From Myxococcales bacterium (lineage in GTDB: Bacteria > Myxococcota > Myxococcia > Myxococcales > Anaeromyxobacteraceae), in NCBI GenBank assembly GCA_021779335.1, contig JAJYAW010000119.1, positions 1-7,931 on the forward strand: DNA of 7,931 bases. Reading direction: 5' to 3'. The number at the start of each line of letters is the position of its first letter. The stretch's first letter is position 1. A program made the position numbers and the translations under genes. The notes under the pieces are model-generated. The model saw nothing but the letters and a program-made list of their open reading frames with translations. It ran no database searches and had not been told where the DNA came from. Of the stretch, positions 1-6,755 are shown in pieces.

Positions 1-2
1 GC

Positions 3-1340
3 ACCGCCGCGCCCTTGCCCGGCGGTGCCGCCGCGCCCCTTGCCGGCGGTGCGGCCGCGCCGCCCATCACGCTCGACGAGGCCCTGGCCCTGGCCGCCCG
101 CCAGAGCCACGACCTCGCCATCTCCCGGGCCGACGCCGCGCTGGCCGGCGCCGACACGCTGGCCGCCTGGCAGGGGCTGCTGCCGCGGCTCGACCTGACG
201 AGCTCCGCCGGCCACCAGTTCTTCGGGGCCAGCAAGGCCCTGCAGTTCGACGCCACCACCAGCACGCTGGTGCCGGCCGGCGCCTCCGACTACGCCAGCT
301 ACACCCTCGGCCTCCAGCTGGTCCAGCCGCTCGTCGACCTCTCCGCCTGGCGGCGGCGCGACCAGGCCGTCGCCGCGCGCCGGGCCGCCGACCGCACCTA
401 CGACGAGGCCTCGCTCTCGGTGGCCTTCGACGTGACCCGCCGCTTCTACGACCTGGTGAGCGCCACGCGCTCCCTGGCCGTGCTGGAGAAGGCGGCGCGG
501 CGCAGCGAGGAGCTGGTGGGCCGGGCCGACGCCCTCTTCGCGGCCGGGCGCGCCCAGAAGGCCGACACCTTCACCGCCCGGGTCAACCTGGGCAACGACC
601 GGATCGCGGTGGAGCAGGCCCGCACGCGCCTGGTGCTGGCCCGCGCCGACCTCGCCACCTCCCTCGGCCAGCCCGGGGACGCCGCCCTGGAGGTGGTCCC
701 TCCGGCCGGGCTCGACGGCACGGTCCTGGCCGGCCAGGAGCCGCCGCCGCTCGGCGAGCTCGTGGCCAAGGCCCTGAAGCACCGCCCCACCGTGGCCGCC
801 GCCGCCGCGCAGGTCGAGGCCGCCGACGCCGGCGTGGGCCTGGCCGAGGCCGGCTACCTGCCGACGCTCTCGGCCCAGGCCTCCTACGGGCGGAGCAGCA
901 CCAGCAACCCGGTCGGCTCGGACGGCGCCTTCGGCAACCCGAGCCGCGCCTACGCCGCCAACGTCGGCGTGGTGCTGAACTGGAACCTCTTCGCCGGCCG
1001 CTCCACCGAGGCGGCGGCGCAGCGCGCCCGCATCTCGGCCGAGCGGAGCCGCGCCACCGCGGCGCGCACCCTGGACGGCGTGGCCCGCGAGCTCACCGCC
1101 GCCCGCCAGACCGTCATCGGCCAGGCGCGCCAGGTGGCGCTGGCCGAGGAGAACCTCGGCGCCGCCGATCAGGGGCTGGCCCTGGCGCGCCAGCGGCTCG
1201 AGGCCGGGCTGGCCTCGCAGCTCGAGGTCCGCGACGCCTCCCTCAAGCTCACCCAGGCCGAGCTCTCGCTCGTGCAGGCCCGCATCGACCACGCCGTGGC
1301 GCTCGCCGACCTGAACCGCGCCGTGGGAGGAGCCCTCTAG
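3..1340 (+). CDS. TolC-family outer membrane efflux channel protein (5' partial)
   Basis: This is probably the outer-membrane channel subunit of the exporter encoded by the following genes; TolC proteins form trimeric barrel-tunnels spanning outer membrane and periplasm. The frame is open to the left edge, so the start codon and signal peptide lie outside the window; the TTG at 15 is only an internal codon. Counting from that TTG, a Gly/Ala/Pro-rich stretch (about 1-17) leads into the first TolC repeat (ITLDEALALA at 18-27, LLPRLDL at 55-61). The second repeat starts near 245 (LGELVAKALKHRPTV, then YLPTLSAQASYG at 281-292). The rest is long alanine/arginine-rich helices with DVTRRFYDLV and QARIDHAVALADLNRAVG, typical of the family's tunnel helices and C-terminus. 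About 441 residues are visible, close to a full mature TolC-like protein. The TAG stop directly abuts the adaptor's ATG. Family assignment is firm; substrate is unknown. Confidence 0.93.
   Translation, partial: TAAPLPGGAAAPLAGGAAAPPITLDEALALAARQSHDLAISRADAALAGADTLAAWQGLLPRLDLTSSAGHQFFGASKALQFDATTSTLVPAGASDYASYTLGLQLVQPLVDLSAWRRRDQAVAARRAADRTYDEASLSVAFDVTRRFYDLVSATRSLAVLEKAARRSEELVGRADALFAAGRAQKADTFTARVNLGNDRIAVEQARTRLVLARADLATSLGQPGDAALEVVPPAGLDGTVLAGQEPPPLGELVAKALKHRPTVAAAAAQVEAADAGVGLAEAGYLPTLSAQASYGRSSTSNPVGSDGAFGNPSRAYAANVGVVLNWNLFAGRSTEAAAQRARISAERSRATAARTLDGVARELTAARQTVIGQARQVALAEENLGAADQGLALARQRLEAGLASQLEVRDASLKLTQAELSLVQARIDHAVALADLNRAVGGAL
4..61 (+). repeat. 24-bp tandem repeat coding for an Ala/Pro/Gly linker
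   Basis: Two adjacent 24-bp units (4-27 and 28-51) match at 21 of 24 positions, followed by a degenerate partial third unit to about 61. In the channel gene's frame they encode an octapeptide repeat of the form A-A-P-L-(P/A)-G-G-A. The repeat sits just before the first TolC domain and probably just after the signal peptide, so it is likely a flexible mature N-terminal linker. More units may lie upstream of the window edge. Confidence 0.7.
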
Positions 1341-2705
1341 ATGGACGCCCAGACCAACGTGCCCCCGACCATGACCCCGCCCGCCCCCCCCACCGCCCCC
1401 CCCGCCCCGGTCCGCATGAGCTGGTCCAGGCGCGTCCTGGCCGCCCTCTTCGTGCTGGTCGTCGCCGGGGTGGTGGTCCTCTCGGTCCGGCCCAGGCCCA
1501 CGCCGCCCATCACGGTGCAGGAGGCCACGGCGCGCCGGGGGCCCATCACCCGCGTCGTCACCGGCGGCGGCAAGCTGCAGGCCGCCACCGAGGTGAAGCT
1601 CTCCTCCAACATCACCGGCGACCTGGTGGCGCTCTCCATCCGCGAGGGCGACCACGTCACCGCCGGCCAGGTGCTGGGCCGCATCGACGCGCGCCGCTAC
1701 TCGGCCCAGCTGGCCCAGGCCGAGGGGGCGCGCAACAGCGCCGCCGCCGACGTGGAGGTGCAGCGGGTGCGGACCGCCGCGCTCGACGCCGAGTACCGGC
1801 GGGTGGCCGCGCTGGCCGCCTCCCAGAACGTCAGCGCCGCGGAGCTCGAGAAGGCCCGCGCCGACCTGGACGGCGCGCGCGCCCAGACCACCTCGGCGGT
1901 GCAGCGGCTGGCCCAGGCGGACGCCGCGCTGCGCGAGGCGCGCCACCAGTTCTCGCTCACCACCATCACCTCGCCCATGGACGGCATCGTCACCCAGCGG
2001 CTCAAGCAGGTGGGCGAGCGGGTGCGCGGCTCGGACTTCTCCGAGGACGTCATCATGGTCATCGCCACCCTCTCCAAGATGGAGATGAAGGCCGAGATCG
2101 GCGAGCACGAGGTGGTCTTCGTCAAGGAGGGCGACCCGGCCGACGTCGAGGTGGACGCCTTCCCGGACCGCAAGTTCAAGGCGCGGGTGGTGGAGGTGGC
2201 GCGCAACGCCACCGTCAAGAACGCCGGCACCGACCAGGAGGTGACCACCTTCATCGTCCGCATGGCGCTCGTCGACCCGCTGCCCGGCGCGCTCCCGGGG
2301 ATGAGCGCCCAGGCCTCCATCTCCACCGACACCCACCAGGACTCGGTGGTGGTCCCCATCGCGGCGGTGACGGTCCGTCCGGAGAAGGACCTCAAGCCCG
2401 GGACCAAGGAGGTGGCCGAGCTGCCGACCCCCGCCGCGGCGCCGCCGGTGCCGGGCCAGAAGGTCCGGAGGGAGCCCCTCAAGAAGGTGGTCTTCGTGGT
2501 GCAGGACGGCGTGGCGCACGTCCGTCAGGTCGAGACCGGCCTGGCCTCCGACACCGAGATCGAGATCGTCTCCGGGCTGCAGGCCGGCGAGAAGGTGGTG
2601 GAGGGGCCCTACCGCGTCCTCTCCAAGGACCTGGCCGACGGCAAGCCGGTGAAGGAGGAGGAGCTCGGGAAGCAGGGCGCGGCCGGGAAGGCGCAGGGGA
2701 CATGA
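1341..2705 (+). CDS. MacA/HlyD-type periplasmic adaptor (RND/ABC membrane fusion protein)
   Basis: This periplasmic adaptor should link the inner-membrane ABC transporter to the TolC-like channel. The 454-residue protein has a proline-rich cytoplasmic tail (8-24), one membrane anchor (about 32-49, ALFVLVVAGVVVLSV), a first lipoyl half-motif (about 84-117, ITGDLVALSIREGDHVTAGQ), and an Ala/Arg/Glu-rich coiled-coil hairpin (about 119-205). The second lipoyl half follows (SPMDGIVTQR at 211-220), then beta-barrel and membrane-proximal domains to the C-terminus (GLQAGEKVVEGPYRV at 412-426). This is the MacA/HlyD order. A Pro/Lys-rich insert (about 347-383) interrupts the last domains. The ATG at 1341 follows the upstream stop with no gap and has GGGAGGAG at 1325-1332 as ribosome binding site; Met26 (1416) is a weaker alternative. 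Its stop overlaps the ATPase start (ATGA). Class assignment is firm; export substrate is not determinable. Confidence 0.93.
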   Translation: MDAQTNVPPTMTPPAPPTAPPAPVRMSWSRRVLAALFVLVVAGVVVLSVRPRPTPPITVQEATARRGPITRVVTGGGKLQAATEVKLSSNITGDLVALSIREGDHVTAGQVLGRIDARRYSAQLAQAEGARNSAAADVEVQRVRTAALDAEYRRVAALAASQNVSAAELEKARADLDGARAQTTSAVQRLAQADAALREARHQFSLTTITSPMDGIVTQRLKQVGERVRGSDFSEDVIMVIATLSKMEMKAEIGEHEVVFVKEGDPADVEVDAFPDRKFKARVVEVARNATVKNAGTDQEVTTFIVRMALVDPLPGALPGMSAQASISTDTHQDSVVVPIAAVTVRPEKDLKPGTKEVAELPTPAAAPPVPGQKVRREPLKKVVFVVQDGVAHVRQVETGLASDTEIEIVSGLQAGEKVVEGPYRVLSKDLADGKPVKEEELGKQGAAGKAQGT

Positions 2706-3430
2706 GCGGACCGCTCATCTCCATCGACCGGCTGACCCGCCACTACGTGGTGGGCGGCGAGACGGTGCGGGCGCTCGACGGCGTCTCCTTCGACATCGGG
2801 CAGGGCGAGTGGGTGGCCATCGTGGGCCAGTCGGGCTCGGGCAAGTCGACCCTCATGAACCTGCTCGGCTGCCTCGACACCGCCACCTCCGGCACCTACC
2901 GGCTCAACGGCGCCGACGTGGAGACGCTCTCCGACGACGCGCTGGCCGACCTGCGCAACAGGGAGATCGGCTTCGTCTTCCAGACCTTCCAGCTCCTGCC
3001 GCGCGCCACCGCGCTGGCCAACGTGGAGCTCCCCCTCGTCTACCGGGGCCTGCCGCGGCGCGAGCGACGCGCGCTGGCCGAGACGGCCCTGCGCCAGGTC
3101 GGGCTGGCCAACCGGATGCACCACCGGCCCAACGAGCTCTCCGGCGGCCAGCGGCAGCGCGTCGCCATCGCCAGGGCGCTGGTGGGCGATCCCTCCATCC
3201 TGCTGGCCGACGAGCCCACCGGCAACCTCGACTCGCAGACCGGGGAGGAGATCGTGCGGCTCTTCGGCGAGCTCCACGCCCGCGGCCACACCCTCATCCT
3301 GGTGACCCACGAGCCCAGGCTGGCGGCCCGCTGCCCGCGCGCCATCAAGCTCATGGACGGGCGCATCCTGGGCGACGGCCCGGGCGCCGAGGTGGCGGCG
3401 CTCCAGGCGACGCGGGCGGTGGGCACGTGA
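2702..3430 (+). CDS. MacB/LolD-type ABC transporter ATP-binding protein
   Basis: This cytoplasmic ATPase should power the two permeases encoded next to it. All canonical elements are visible in 242 residues: Walker A GQSGSGKST (42-50), Q-loop FVFQTFQLLP with Gln94, ABC signature LSGGQRQRVAIARAL (146-160), Walker B ILLADEPTGNLD (166-177) with catalytic Glu171, and switch His203 in LVTHE. The sequence matches the MacB/LolD/FtsE subfamily (for example MNLLGCLDTATSG after Walker A and the TGNLDS D-loop region). Escherichia coli MacB is a single chain with ATPase and permease fused; here the ATPase is a separate gene, as in LolCDE. The ATG lies in a 4-bp overlap with the adaptor's stop, preceded by GGGAAGG at 2685-2691. 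The gene ends in a GTGA overlap with the first permease. Intact motifs indicate an active enzyme. Confidence 0.96.
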   Translation: MSGPLISIDRLTRHYVVGGETVRALDGVSFDIGQGEWVAIVGQSGSGKSTLMNLLGCLDTATSGTYRLNGADVETLSDDALADLRNREIGFVFQTFQLLPRATALANVELPLVYRGLPRRERRALAETALRQVGLANRMHHRPNELSGGQRQRVAIARALVGDPSILLADEPTGNLDSQTGEEIVRLFGELHARGHTLILVTHEPRLAARCPRAIKLMDGRILGDGPGAEVAALQATRAVGT

Positions 3431-4713
3431 CCGAGGCGGCCCGCCCCGACCGCCCCCGGCGGGCCCGCCGCGGCGTGATCCGCCTGGCCTCCGAGACCGG
3501 CGAGGGGCTGCGCATCGCCCTCTCCGCCCTCGTGAGCAACACGCTCCGCTCCTTGCTCACGACGCTGGGCATCGTCATCGGGGTGATGACGGTCATCGCC
3601 ATCGTGGCCATCATCGACGGCCTGAACCAGAGCTTCGCCACCCAGATGGGCGGCCTGGGCGCCCACACGCTCTACGTGAGCAAGTGGAAGTGGATCATGT
3701 CCGGGAACGACTGGTGGGAGCAGCGCAACCGCAAGGACATGGGGCGCGCCGAGTTCGAGGCGGTGAGCCGCGAGGCCACCCTGGCCACCGCGGTGGCCCC
3801 CTTCGTCTCGCTCGACGCCACGCTGACCTCCGGCCAGGCGGAGCTCACCCGGGTGCGGGTGCGGGGCACCAACCAGGACTACGAGGTCGCCAACGGCGTC
3901 ACCGTCGCCGCCGGCCGGTTCCTCTCGCCGCCCGACGTGGAGCTCTCCCGCAGCGTCATGGTGCTCGGGCCCAACCTGTCGGACAAGCTCTTCCCCGGCC
4001 TGCCGGCCGCCGAGGTGGTGGGCCGGCGCCTCCGCGTCATGGGGCGCCCCTTCACGGTGATCGGGGTCCAGACCCGCCGAGGGCGGCTCATGGGGCTGGA
4101 CCTCGACTCCGAGGCGACCCTCCCCTGGACCACCTTCCTCCGCGACATGGGCGCCAAGCGGACCATCTCGCTCGCGGTCACCTCCGAGCCCGGCCAGGGC
4201 CAGGCGCTCGAGGACCAGCTCATCGGCATCCTCCGCCGGGTGCGGCGGGTCCCTCCCGGCAAGCCGGACGACTTCTCCGTGAACCGCCAGGAGCAGCTGC
4301 AGCGCCTCTACCACCAGCTCACCGGTGCGCTCTACGGCGTGGCCATCGGCGTGGGGCTCATCACGCTGCTCGTGGGCGGCATCGGCATCATGAACATCAT
4401 GCTGGTCTCGGTCACCGAGCGGACCCGGGAGATCGGGGTGCGGCGGGCGCTCGGGGCCCGGCGCCGCACCATCCTCCTGCAGTTCCTCGTCGAGTCCTCG
4501 CTGGTCTCCATGCTCGGCGGCGCGGTGGGGACGGCCCTGGGCTTCCTGGTGGCGTGGCTCCTCGCCCTCACCACCCCCCTCGCGGCCGCCGTGACCCCCG
4601 GGGCGGTGGGGCTCGGGCTCGGCTTCTCGGCGGCGGTCGGGCTGCTCTTCGGCTCCTGGCCGGCCTGGCGGGCCGCCAACCTCGATCCGGTGGAGGCGCT
4701 GCGCTACGAATGA
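3427..4713 (+). CDS. MacB/FtsX-type ABC transporter permease, first paralogue
   Basis: This is an inner-membrane permease half of the exporter. With GTG at 3427 as start it is 428 residues: an Arg-rich cytoplasmic N-terminus, TM1 (about 44-64, LTTLGIVIGVMTVIAIVAII), a large periplasmic MacB-PCD-like domain (about 65-300), then TM2 (about 301-328), TM3 (about 357-383) and TM4 (about 392-411). The TM2 exit carries the FtsX/MacB hallmark GGIGIMNIMLVSVTERTREI (317-336) followed by GVRRALGARR, which contains the coupling helix facing the ATPase. It ends in DPVEALRYE. The reading frame is open far upstream inside the ATPase gene, but that part is out-of-frame shadow; the GTG overlapping the ATPase stop (GTGA) is the sensible start. 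Its Shine-Dalgarno is weak (GGTGGG, 3 nt away), suggesting dependence on coupled translation. It is clearly homologous to the next gene. Confidence 0.92.
   Translation: MTEAARPDRPRRARRGVIRLASETGEGLRIALSALVSNTLRSLLTTLGIVIGVMTVIAIVAIIDGLNQSFATQMGGLGAHTLYVSKWKWIMSGNDWWEQRNRKDMGRAEFEAVSREATLATAVAPFVSLDATLTSGQAELTRVRVRGTNQDYEVANGVTVAAGRFLSPPDVELSRSVMVLGPNLSDKLFPGLPAAEVVGRRLRVMGRPFTVIGVQTRRGRLMGLDLDSEATLPWTTFLRDMGAKRTISLAVTSEPGQGQALEDQLIGILRRVRRVPPGKPDDFSVNRQEQLQRLYHQLTGALYGVAIGVGLITLLVGGIGIMNIMLVSVTERTREIGVRRALGARRRTILLQFLVESSLVSMLGGAVGTALGFLVAWLLALTTPLAAAVTPGAVGLGLGFSAAVGLLFGSWPAWRAANLDPVEALRYE
4372..4436 (+). repeat. 65-bp duplicated segment, copy in first permease
   Basis: These 65 bases match 5604-5668 at 63 of 65 positions, both differences being synonymous (GTC/GTG and CGG/CGC). 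The segment encodes the end of TM2 and the coupling region of the permease. The similarity continues at lower identity on both sides, which is what tandem gene duplication followed by strong selection or local gene conversion would leave. Confidence 0.85.
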
Positions 4714-5945
4714 CCGCCCTCCTCGACAACCTGGCCATGGCGCTCGGGACCCTCCGGGCCAACCCGCTCCGCTCGGCCCTGACCCTGCTCGGCATCGTCA
4801 TCGGGTCGATGACGGTGGTGGCCATGATGTCGCTCACCGAGGGGCTGCGCCTCAAGGTGAAGGACGACCTCGCCCTGCTCGGGAGCGACTCCTTCGCCGT
4901 CTCCAAGTGGCCGGCCCCGAGCTTCGGCGACCAGGACTGGCACAAGTACGAGGCCCGCAAGCCCATCACCCGGGAGATGGGGGAGGCGCTCCGGTCGCTC
5001 CCCCACGTCTCGGGGGTGAGCATCGAGGAGAGCTACCAGCGCCCCTTCGCGGTCTCGACGAACCAGCGGTCCACCAAGCCGGTCATCGAGGTGGTCGGGG
5101 CGGTCCCGGACGTGGCCCGCTCCCGCTCGGTCTCGCTGGCGGCCGGGCGGATGCTCAACGACACCGACGTCCAGCTCTCCCGCAAGGTGGCGGTCATCGG
5201 GGCCGACGTGGCCGACCTCCTCTTCCCCGATCCGGCCGCGGCGCTGGGCCAGGAGATCCGGATCAAGGGGGCCAGCTTCGAGGTCATCGGGGTGTCCGAG
5301 CGGATGGGCTCGATCCTGGGCCTGGAGTCGAAGGACGGCTTCGTGCTGCTGCCCTGGACCGCCTTCGAGCTCGCCCTGGGCCGGGTGCAGAACAACAACC
5401 TGGTGGTCATCGCCAGCTCGTCCGAGGACGTCCCCAAGGCCATCGACGAGGTGGTGACCACCCTGCGGCGGCTCCGCGGCGTGGCCCCGCAGGACGAGAA
5501 CGACTTCGACTACTTCACCAACGACTCGGTCAACAAGATGTTCGACAACCTGGCGCTCATCATCAACGCGGCCAGCCTGGGCGTCTGCGCCCTGGCGCTG
5601 CTGGTGGGCGGCATCGGCATCATGAACATCATGCTGGTCTCGGTGACCGAGCGGACCCGCGAGATCGGCGTGCGCATGGCGCTGGGGGCGCGGCGCCGCC
5701 GCATCCTCACCCAGTTCGTCTTCGAGGCGGTCACGCTCTCGGGCCTGGGCGGCGTCATCGGCGTGCTGCTGGGGGCCGGGGTGGCCGTCGGGGCCCGCGA
5801 GCTGGTCCAGGTTCCGGCGAGCGTCCCGGCCTGGGCGGTGCTACTGTCCCTCGCTTCCGCGTGCGGGGCGGGGCTCCTCTTCGGCATCTACCCCGCGGCC
5901 CGAGCGTCCAAGCTCGATCCCGTCGAGGCCATGCGGACCGAATAG
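4710..5945 (+). CDS. MacB/FtsX-type ABC transporter permease, second paralogue
   Basis: This is the second permease half, 411 residues from the ATG at 4710, which overlaps the first permease's stop by 4 bp; GGAGG at 4692-4696 is a plausible, rather distant ribosome binding site. Layout matches its neighbour: short cytoplasmic N-terminus, TM1 (about 24-42, TLLGIVIGSMTVVAMMSLTE), periplasmic domain (about 43-280), TM2 (about 282-311), hallmark GGIGIMNIMLVSVTERTREI (300-319), TM3 (about 341-362), TM4 (about 372-394) and C-terminal DPVEAMRTE. The periplasmic domains of the two permeases align through shared landmarks (VSKW, AAGR, DVELSR/DVQLSR, LPWT) but have diverged strongly elsewhere, so they are likely functional partners in a heterodimer. 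The open frame continues upstream inside the first permease gene, but that region is not coding in this frame. Confidence 0.92.
   Translation: MTALLDNLAMALGTLRANPLRSALTLLGIVIGSMTVVAMMSLTEGLRLKVKDDLALLGSDSFAVSKWPAPSFGDQDWHKYEARKPITREMGEALRSLPHVSGVSIEESYQRPFAVSTNQRSTKPVIEVVGAVPDVARSRSVSLAAGRMLNDTDVQLSRKVAVIGADVADLLFPDPAAALGQEIRIKGASFEVIGVSERMGSILGLESKDGFVLLPWTAFELALGRVQNNNLVVIASSSEDVPKAIDEVVTTLRRLRGVAPQDENDFDYFTNDSVNKMFDNLALIINAASLGVCALALLVGGIGIMNIMLVSVTERTREIGVRMALGARRRRILTQFVFEAVTLSGLGGVIGVLLGAGVAVGARELVQVPASVPAWAVLLSLASACGAGLLFGIYPAARASKLDPVEAMRTE
5604..5668 (+). repeat. 65-bp duplicated segment, copy in second permease
   Basis: This is the partner of 4372-4436, in the same orientation and 1232 bp downstream, in the equivalent codons of the paralogous gene. 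The only two differences are silent third-position changes. Direct repeats this long and similar could recombine to fuse the two permease genes; 1232 is not a multiple of three, but each copy is in its own gene's frame, so a crossover would give an in-frame hybrid permease. Confidence 0.85.
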
Positions 5946-5958
5946 GAGCGCGCAGCCC

Positions 5959-6648
5959 GTGGACAAGAAGAAGCTCTGGGCCGAGGTGAAGGGCTGGACC
6001 TTCACCATCCTGGCGGTGCTGGCCTTCCGCACGTTCCTCTACGAGGCGGTCTACATCCCGTCGGGCTCGATGATCCCGACCCTGCAGATCGGCGACTACG
6101 TGGTGGTGGAGAAGTGGGCCTACGGCGCCCGGCTCCCCTTCACCTCCGCGGCGCTCTTCGACTGGTCCTCGCCGAAGCGGGGCGACATCGTGGTCCTCCT
6201 GAACCCCAGCGGCGGCCCCAGCACCGACGACCTCATCAAGCGGGTGGTGGCGGTGGCCGGCGACCAGGTGGAGATCCGCGACGGCCACCTGGTGGTGAAC
6301 GGCCGCCCGGTGGAGCGCCAGGAGCAGCCCGGGCCGTGCACCTACTGGAACCTCCAGGACCGGGGCGGCTGGGTCGAGGAGCCCTGCCTGAGCTACGTGG
6401 AGCACCTCGACGGCCACACCTACCGCACCTACTGCACGCCCGGCCGCGCCTGCGGCGACGTGCCCTCGCAGACGGTGCCGCCGGGGGAGGTCTTCCTGGC
6501 GGGCGACCACCGCGACCACTCGGCCGACAGCCGGGTCTTCGGGCCGGTGCCGGTCAACCGCATCAAGGGGCGGGCCTGGGTGGCGCTGGTCTCCTGGGGC
6601 GAGCACGGCCTGCGCTGGCACCGGCTGTTCCACCGGGTCGACCACTAG
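5959..6648 (+). CDS. lepB: Type I signal peptidase (S26 family)
   Basis: This membrane-anchored serine protease removes signal peptides from exported proteins on the periplasmic face. The 229-residue product has one N-terminal membrane segment (about 12-30), box B IPSGSMIPTLQIGDYVVVEK (33-52) with nucleophile Ser37, box C/D RGDIVVLLNP and DLIKRVVAVAGD (91-102) with general base Lys94, and box E GDHRDHSADSRVFGPVP (182-198). Escherichia coli LepB is longer and has two membrane segments; a single anchor is common in other bacteria. Four cysteines (127, 143, 159, 165) cluster in the insert before box E and could form disulfides. Box E has His where Escherichia coli has Asn (GDNRDNSADSR). The GTG start is chosen because AGGAG (5944-5948), overlapping the upstream TAG, lies 10 nt before it. 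The 13-bp gap to the permease gene implies co-transcription. Downstream lies a hairpin terminator candidate. Confidence 0.95.
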   Translation: MDKKKLWAEVKGWTFTILAVLAFRTFLYEAVYIPSGSMIPTLQIGDYVVVEKWAYGARLPFTSAALFDWSSPKRGDIVVLLNPSGGPSTDDLIKRVVAVAGDQVEIRDGHLVVNGRPVERQEQPGPCTYWNLQDRGGWVEEPCLSYVEHLDGHTYRTYCTPGRACGDVPSQTVPPGEVFLAGDHRDHSADSRVFGPVPVNRIKGRAWVALVSWGEHGLRWHRLFHRVDH

Positions 6649-6649
6649 C

Positions 6650-6693
6650 CGCCGCCGGCGCCTGGCCGGACCCCGCCAGGGCCTGCGGCGTTT
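6650..6693 (+). terminator. Candidate Rho-independent terminator after the signal peptidase gene
   Basis: Starting two bases after the stop codon, CGCCGC (6650-6655) can pair with GCGGCG (6685-6690), GGC (6657-6659) with GCC (6681-6683), and CCTGGC (6661-6666) with GCCAGG (6675-6680). This leaves one bulged G, one C-T mismatch and an 8-nt loop. The stem is followed immediately by TTT (6691-6693), a short U-tract for an intrinsic terminator. It is well placed to end the exporter/signal peptidase transcript. The short U-run makes efficiency uncertain. Confidence 0.5.
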
Positions 6694-6703
6694 GGCCCCG
6701 TCC

Positions 6704-6732
6704 TTCGCCGCCTCCACCTCCGCGCCTATGCT
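6704..6732 (+). promoter_or_regulatory. Weak sigma70-like promoter candidate for the P-type ATPase gene
   Basis: TATGCT (6727-6732) is a 4/6 match to the -10 consensus and is one of the few AT-leaning hexamers in the 107-bp gap. A poor -35 (TTCGCC, 6704-6709) lies 17 bp upstream. Transcription from here would begin about at the Shine-Dalgarno sequence, giving a short leader. The location after a terminator candidate and before a gene supports it, but the match alone is weak and could be chance. Confidence 0.2.
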
Positions 6733-6738
6733 CTCGGC

Positions 6739-6752
6739 CGGAGGTCCCTCCG
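6739..6752 (+). promoter_or_regulatory. Ribosome binding site inside a small perfect hairpin
   Basis: GGAGG at 6740-6744 is the only good Shine-Dalgarno sequence before the ATG at 6756, with an 11-nt spacer. It sits in CGGAG-GTCC-CTCCG, a 5-bp perfect stem with a 4-nt loop, so the ribosome binding site could be partly masked in the mRNA. It supports ATG 6756 as the start, since no in-frame start codon is found between it and the upstream gene. Confidence 0.5.
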
Positions 6753-6755
6753 ATC

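Noticed and set aside
2809..3426. Open frame continuous with the first permease, extending back through the ATPase gene
   Set aside because: The translation here is Arg/Pro/Ala-rich nonsense overlapping a clear ATPase with intact motifs; the permease homology starts after the GTG at 3427.
3459..3476. GC-rich inverted repeats near the start of the first permease as an attenuator
   Set aside because: No T-tract follows and the region codes for protein; such short GC palindromes are common in this composition.
3684..4709. Open frame continuous with the second permease, extending back through the first permease
   Set aside because: The extension reads as low-complexity Gly/Arg/Pro/His sequence in the wrong frame of a real gene; the membrane-protein sequence begins at the ATG at 4710.
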